A stretch of 24,798 nt of DNA from JBOGVZ01 sp050692985 (GTDB taxonomy: Bacteria > Actinomycetota > UBA4738 > CALAEC01): positions 1 through 24,798 of the forward strand of contig JBOGVZ010000075.1 of NCBI GenBank assembly GCA_050692985.1. The letters run 5' to 3'. The translations under genes and the position numbers were made by a program. Shown here piece after piece: positions 23,480 through 24,798 of this stretch; the first letter of the stretch is position 1, and each line of letters begins with the position of its first letter. Under the pieces are notes generated by a model that was not told the DNA's origin, made no database searches, and was given only the letters and a program-made list of their open reading frames with translations.

Positions 23480-24210
23480 TCAGCCCCGATGTTGATGCAG
23501 AACGGGCCTTCCGGGTCCTGCCTGAGCGTGTCGGTACCCCGGGGCGGGCCGTTCTGCGTGCCGGCGATGCTGGTATCGACGCGGACGTTCCCGTTCTCCA
23601 CGGAGACCGGGAACCTGTCCATGCCCCGAGGAGCCGGTCCGTCGCGGTACTCCCCGGCCCGGTTGTACTTGGATCCGTGGCAGGGGCACTCGAACCACTG
23701 GCTGGCCTCGCAGAACGGCACCCGGCATCCCAGGTGGACGCACTTCTGATACAGGGCCATCAGCCCCTCGCCCACGAACCCTTCATAGATGTCCGGGACG
23801 GGGTCGACATCGTAGTTGACGAGGTAGAAGCGCCCGGCCCCGAAGTAGAACGGCGCTCGGCTCGACCGGATCTGCTCCTTGATGTCGGTGGGGGTCAGCC
23901 CCAGGTCGACCACGGCCCCGAATCCCCCTCGAACGTTCGGCCACAGGAACCCCAGGCTGGCCAGCCCGAACTGGGCTCCGAACAGGCTGATCGAAGCCAG
24001 CAGGGAGCGGCGGAAGAACTCCCGGCGCGACACGGGCCTCGGCTTCCGCTCCGGCTCCGGTTCCGGCTCCGGGCGGCGAGGCCGACCCTCGGCCGCCGCC
24101 CTGAACGTGGCCGCGGCCACCCGGGAGCGGATCAGGGACGCCGCCAGCAGCAGCAGGAACAGCCCGAACAGGGCGATGACGAAGATGATGCCCAGCGACT
24201 CGGCGCTCAT
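23476..24210 (-). CDS. qcrA: Rieske iron-sulfur protein of the menaquinol:cytochrome c reductase
   Basis: A 244-residue Rieske protein. An N-terminal span (7-28) is followed by a Glu/Pro/Arg-rich linker with PEPEPEPER (48-56), then a twin-arginine signal-like stretch VSRREFFRRSLLASIS (60-75) and a second span (about 71-90). The iron-sulfur domain has C157-V-H159-L-G-C162 and C175-P-C177-H178-G-S, giving the two Cys and two His ligands and the disulfide pair. ATG 24210 overlaps the stop of the cytochrome b gene (ATGA); the frame upstream of it is shadow. It transfers electrons from menaquinol to the adjacent cytochrome c. Actinobacterial QcrA usually has three spans; two are visible here. Confidence 0.93.
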   Translation of the reverse strand: MSAESLGIIFVIALFGLFLLLLAASLIRSRVAAATFRAAAEGRPRRPEPEPEPERKPRPVSRREFFRRSLLASISLFGAQFGLASLGFLWPNVRGGFGAVVDLGLTPTDIKEQIRSSRAPFYFGAGRFYLVNYDVDPVPDIYEGFVGEGLMALYQKCVHLGCRVPFCEASQWFECPCHGSKYNRAGEYRDGPAPRGMDRFPVSVENGNVRVDTSIAGTQNGPPRGTDTLRQDPEGPFCINIGAE

Positions 24211-24798
24211 AGGTCGAAGAAGATCCCGTCCGTCCAAGGCATGATGAAGTTGAAGCCCGGCCCACGGAAGAACGACCCGATGATCGTCAGGATGGCCCAG
24301 AACATCAGGAACAGCGTGAACAGCACCATGGCCAGCTTGCGGTCGCCCGGCTTGTTGCTGGGGTTGCGGTCCACGTACGGGATGGCAAACAGGATCACGA
24401 TGGCCACGGTCGGGATGGTCACGCCGGCCACCATCGGGTGGAAGTAGCGCAGGAGCTCCTGGAGGCCCAGGAAGTACCACGGGGCCTTGGAGGGGTTCGG
24501 CGTCAGGTTCGGGTTAGCCAGCTCCCGGAGGGGCGCGTTCACGAAGATGGAGAACACCACCAGCGCGGCGGTCACGATCAGCAGCGACAGGAGCTCCTCG
24601 ATCAGCAGGTGGGGGAACACGTTGATGCGGTCGCCCTGCTCTCGCTCCACCCGCTGGATGCCCTCCGGAGGAACCAGGGCCAGGAGCCGGTGCTTGTCGG
24701 GGGCGCCGGGCTTGGGGCTGGGCACGCGGCCGGTCGGCGCCGGGGCCGTGATCGGGGCGGCCGGGGGAGCCACCATGGCCACCGCCCCGGCCGGGGGC
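24207..24798 (-). CDS. Cytochrome b, C-terminal part (subunit IV-like), cut by the window edge
   Basis: At least 190 residues with three hydrophobic spans and the quinol-site region of cytochrome b/b6-f subunit IV: HLLIEELLSLLIV, NPNLTPNPSKAPWYFLGLQE and LRYFHPMVAGVTIPTVAI. It is preceded by a Pro/Ala-rich stretch of about 30 residues. The frame stays open to the window end, so it may be the tail of a full-length cytochrome b, with the Pro/Ala stretch as linker, or a separate subunit IV starting near 24776-24782 (ATG or GTG). No haem-ligating His pairs lie in this part, as expected for subunit IV. It leads the block with the Rieske and cytochrome c genes, each overlapping the next by 4 bases. 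Confidence 0.85.
   Translation of the reverse strand, partial: PPAGAVAMVAPPAAPITAPAPTGRVPSPKPGAPDKHRLLALVPPEGIQRVEREQGDRINVFPHLLIEELLSLLIVTAALVVFSIFVNAPLRELANPNLTPNPSKAPWYFLGLQELLRYFHPMVAGVTIPTVAIVILFAIPYVDRNPSNKPGDRKLAMVLFTLFLMFWAILTIIGSFFRGPGFNFIMPWTDGIFFDL

Overview
The window is a continuous, tightly packed stretch of a high-GC bacterial chromosome. The organism is most likely an actinomycete in the broad sense (Actinomycetota). Four things point there: a 33-residue, almost wholly basic protein matching the actinobacterial ribosomal protein bS22; its neighbourhood (small HTH protein, bS22, SDR epimerase, acyltransferase), which I recall from Mycobacterium tuberculosis as Rv0500A-Rv0502; a glutaredoxin-like gene, rex and hemACDB in order; and GTG starts with leaderless-type promoters. 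The split or unusual cytochrome bc genes and a Clp1-like kinase suggest a deep-branching lineage rather than a Streptomyces or Mycobacterium. No lineage can be named from sequence alone.

Layout. 1-183: non-coding leader with a 12-bp inverted repeat. 184-5000 (+): one probable operon of HTH protein, Clp1-like P-loop kinase, bS22, lipoprotein hydrolase, SAM hydroxide adenosyltransferase-like protein, SDR and PlsC-like acyltransferase. 5036-6653 (-): a small membrane protein, a TIM-barrel isomerase-like protein and a secreted RTX-type repeat protein. 6750-8903 (+): class A penicillin-binding protein. 8934-12147 (+): three overlapping genes (lipocalin-like protein, acyl-CoA-ligase-like enzyme, seven-helix membrane protein). 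12144-13399 (-): ECF sigma factor and its RskA-like anti-sigma factor, divergent from a membrane protein at 13485-14615 (+) that overlaps a glutaredoxin-like gene. 14901-21961 (+): rex, hemA, hemC, hemD, trpS, hemB, hemL. 21945-24798 (-): a respiratory block of cytochrome b C-terminal part, Rieske protein, monohaem cytochrome c, an unknown membrane protein and a 37-residue membrane peptide.

How it fits together. The haem cluster makes porphyrin precursors by the C5 route, from glutamyl-tRNA (HemA, HemL) to uroporphyrinogen III (HemB, HemC, HemD). It sits behind the NADH/NAD+ sensor Rex and beside a haem-consuming menaquinol:cytochrome c reductase, so respiration and haem supply are physically linked. 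Many genes overlap by 1-4 bases (ATGA, GTGA, TGATG), which implies translational coupling.

The most interesting items are a recurrent TAnnnT box 6-10 bases before start codons, two unannotated-size membrane peptides (5036-5182 and 21945-22058), the unknown 235-residue protein in the respiratory block, the Clp1-like kinase next to a ribosomal protein gene, and the three-gene lipid-related unit. No mobile element, tRNA, rRNA or CRISPR array was seen.
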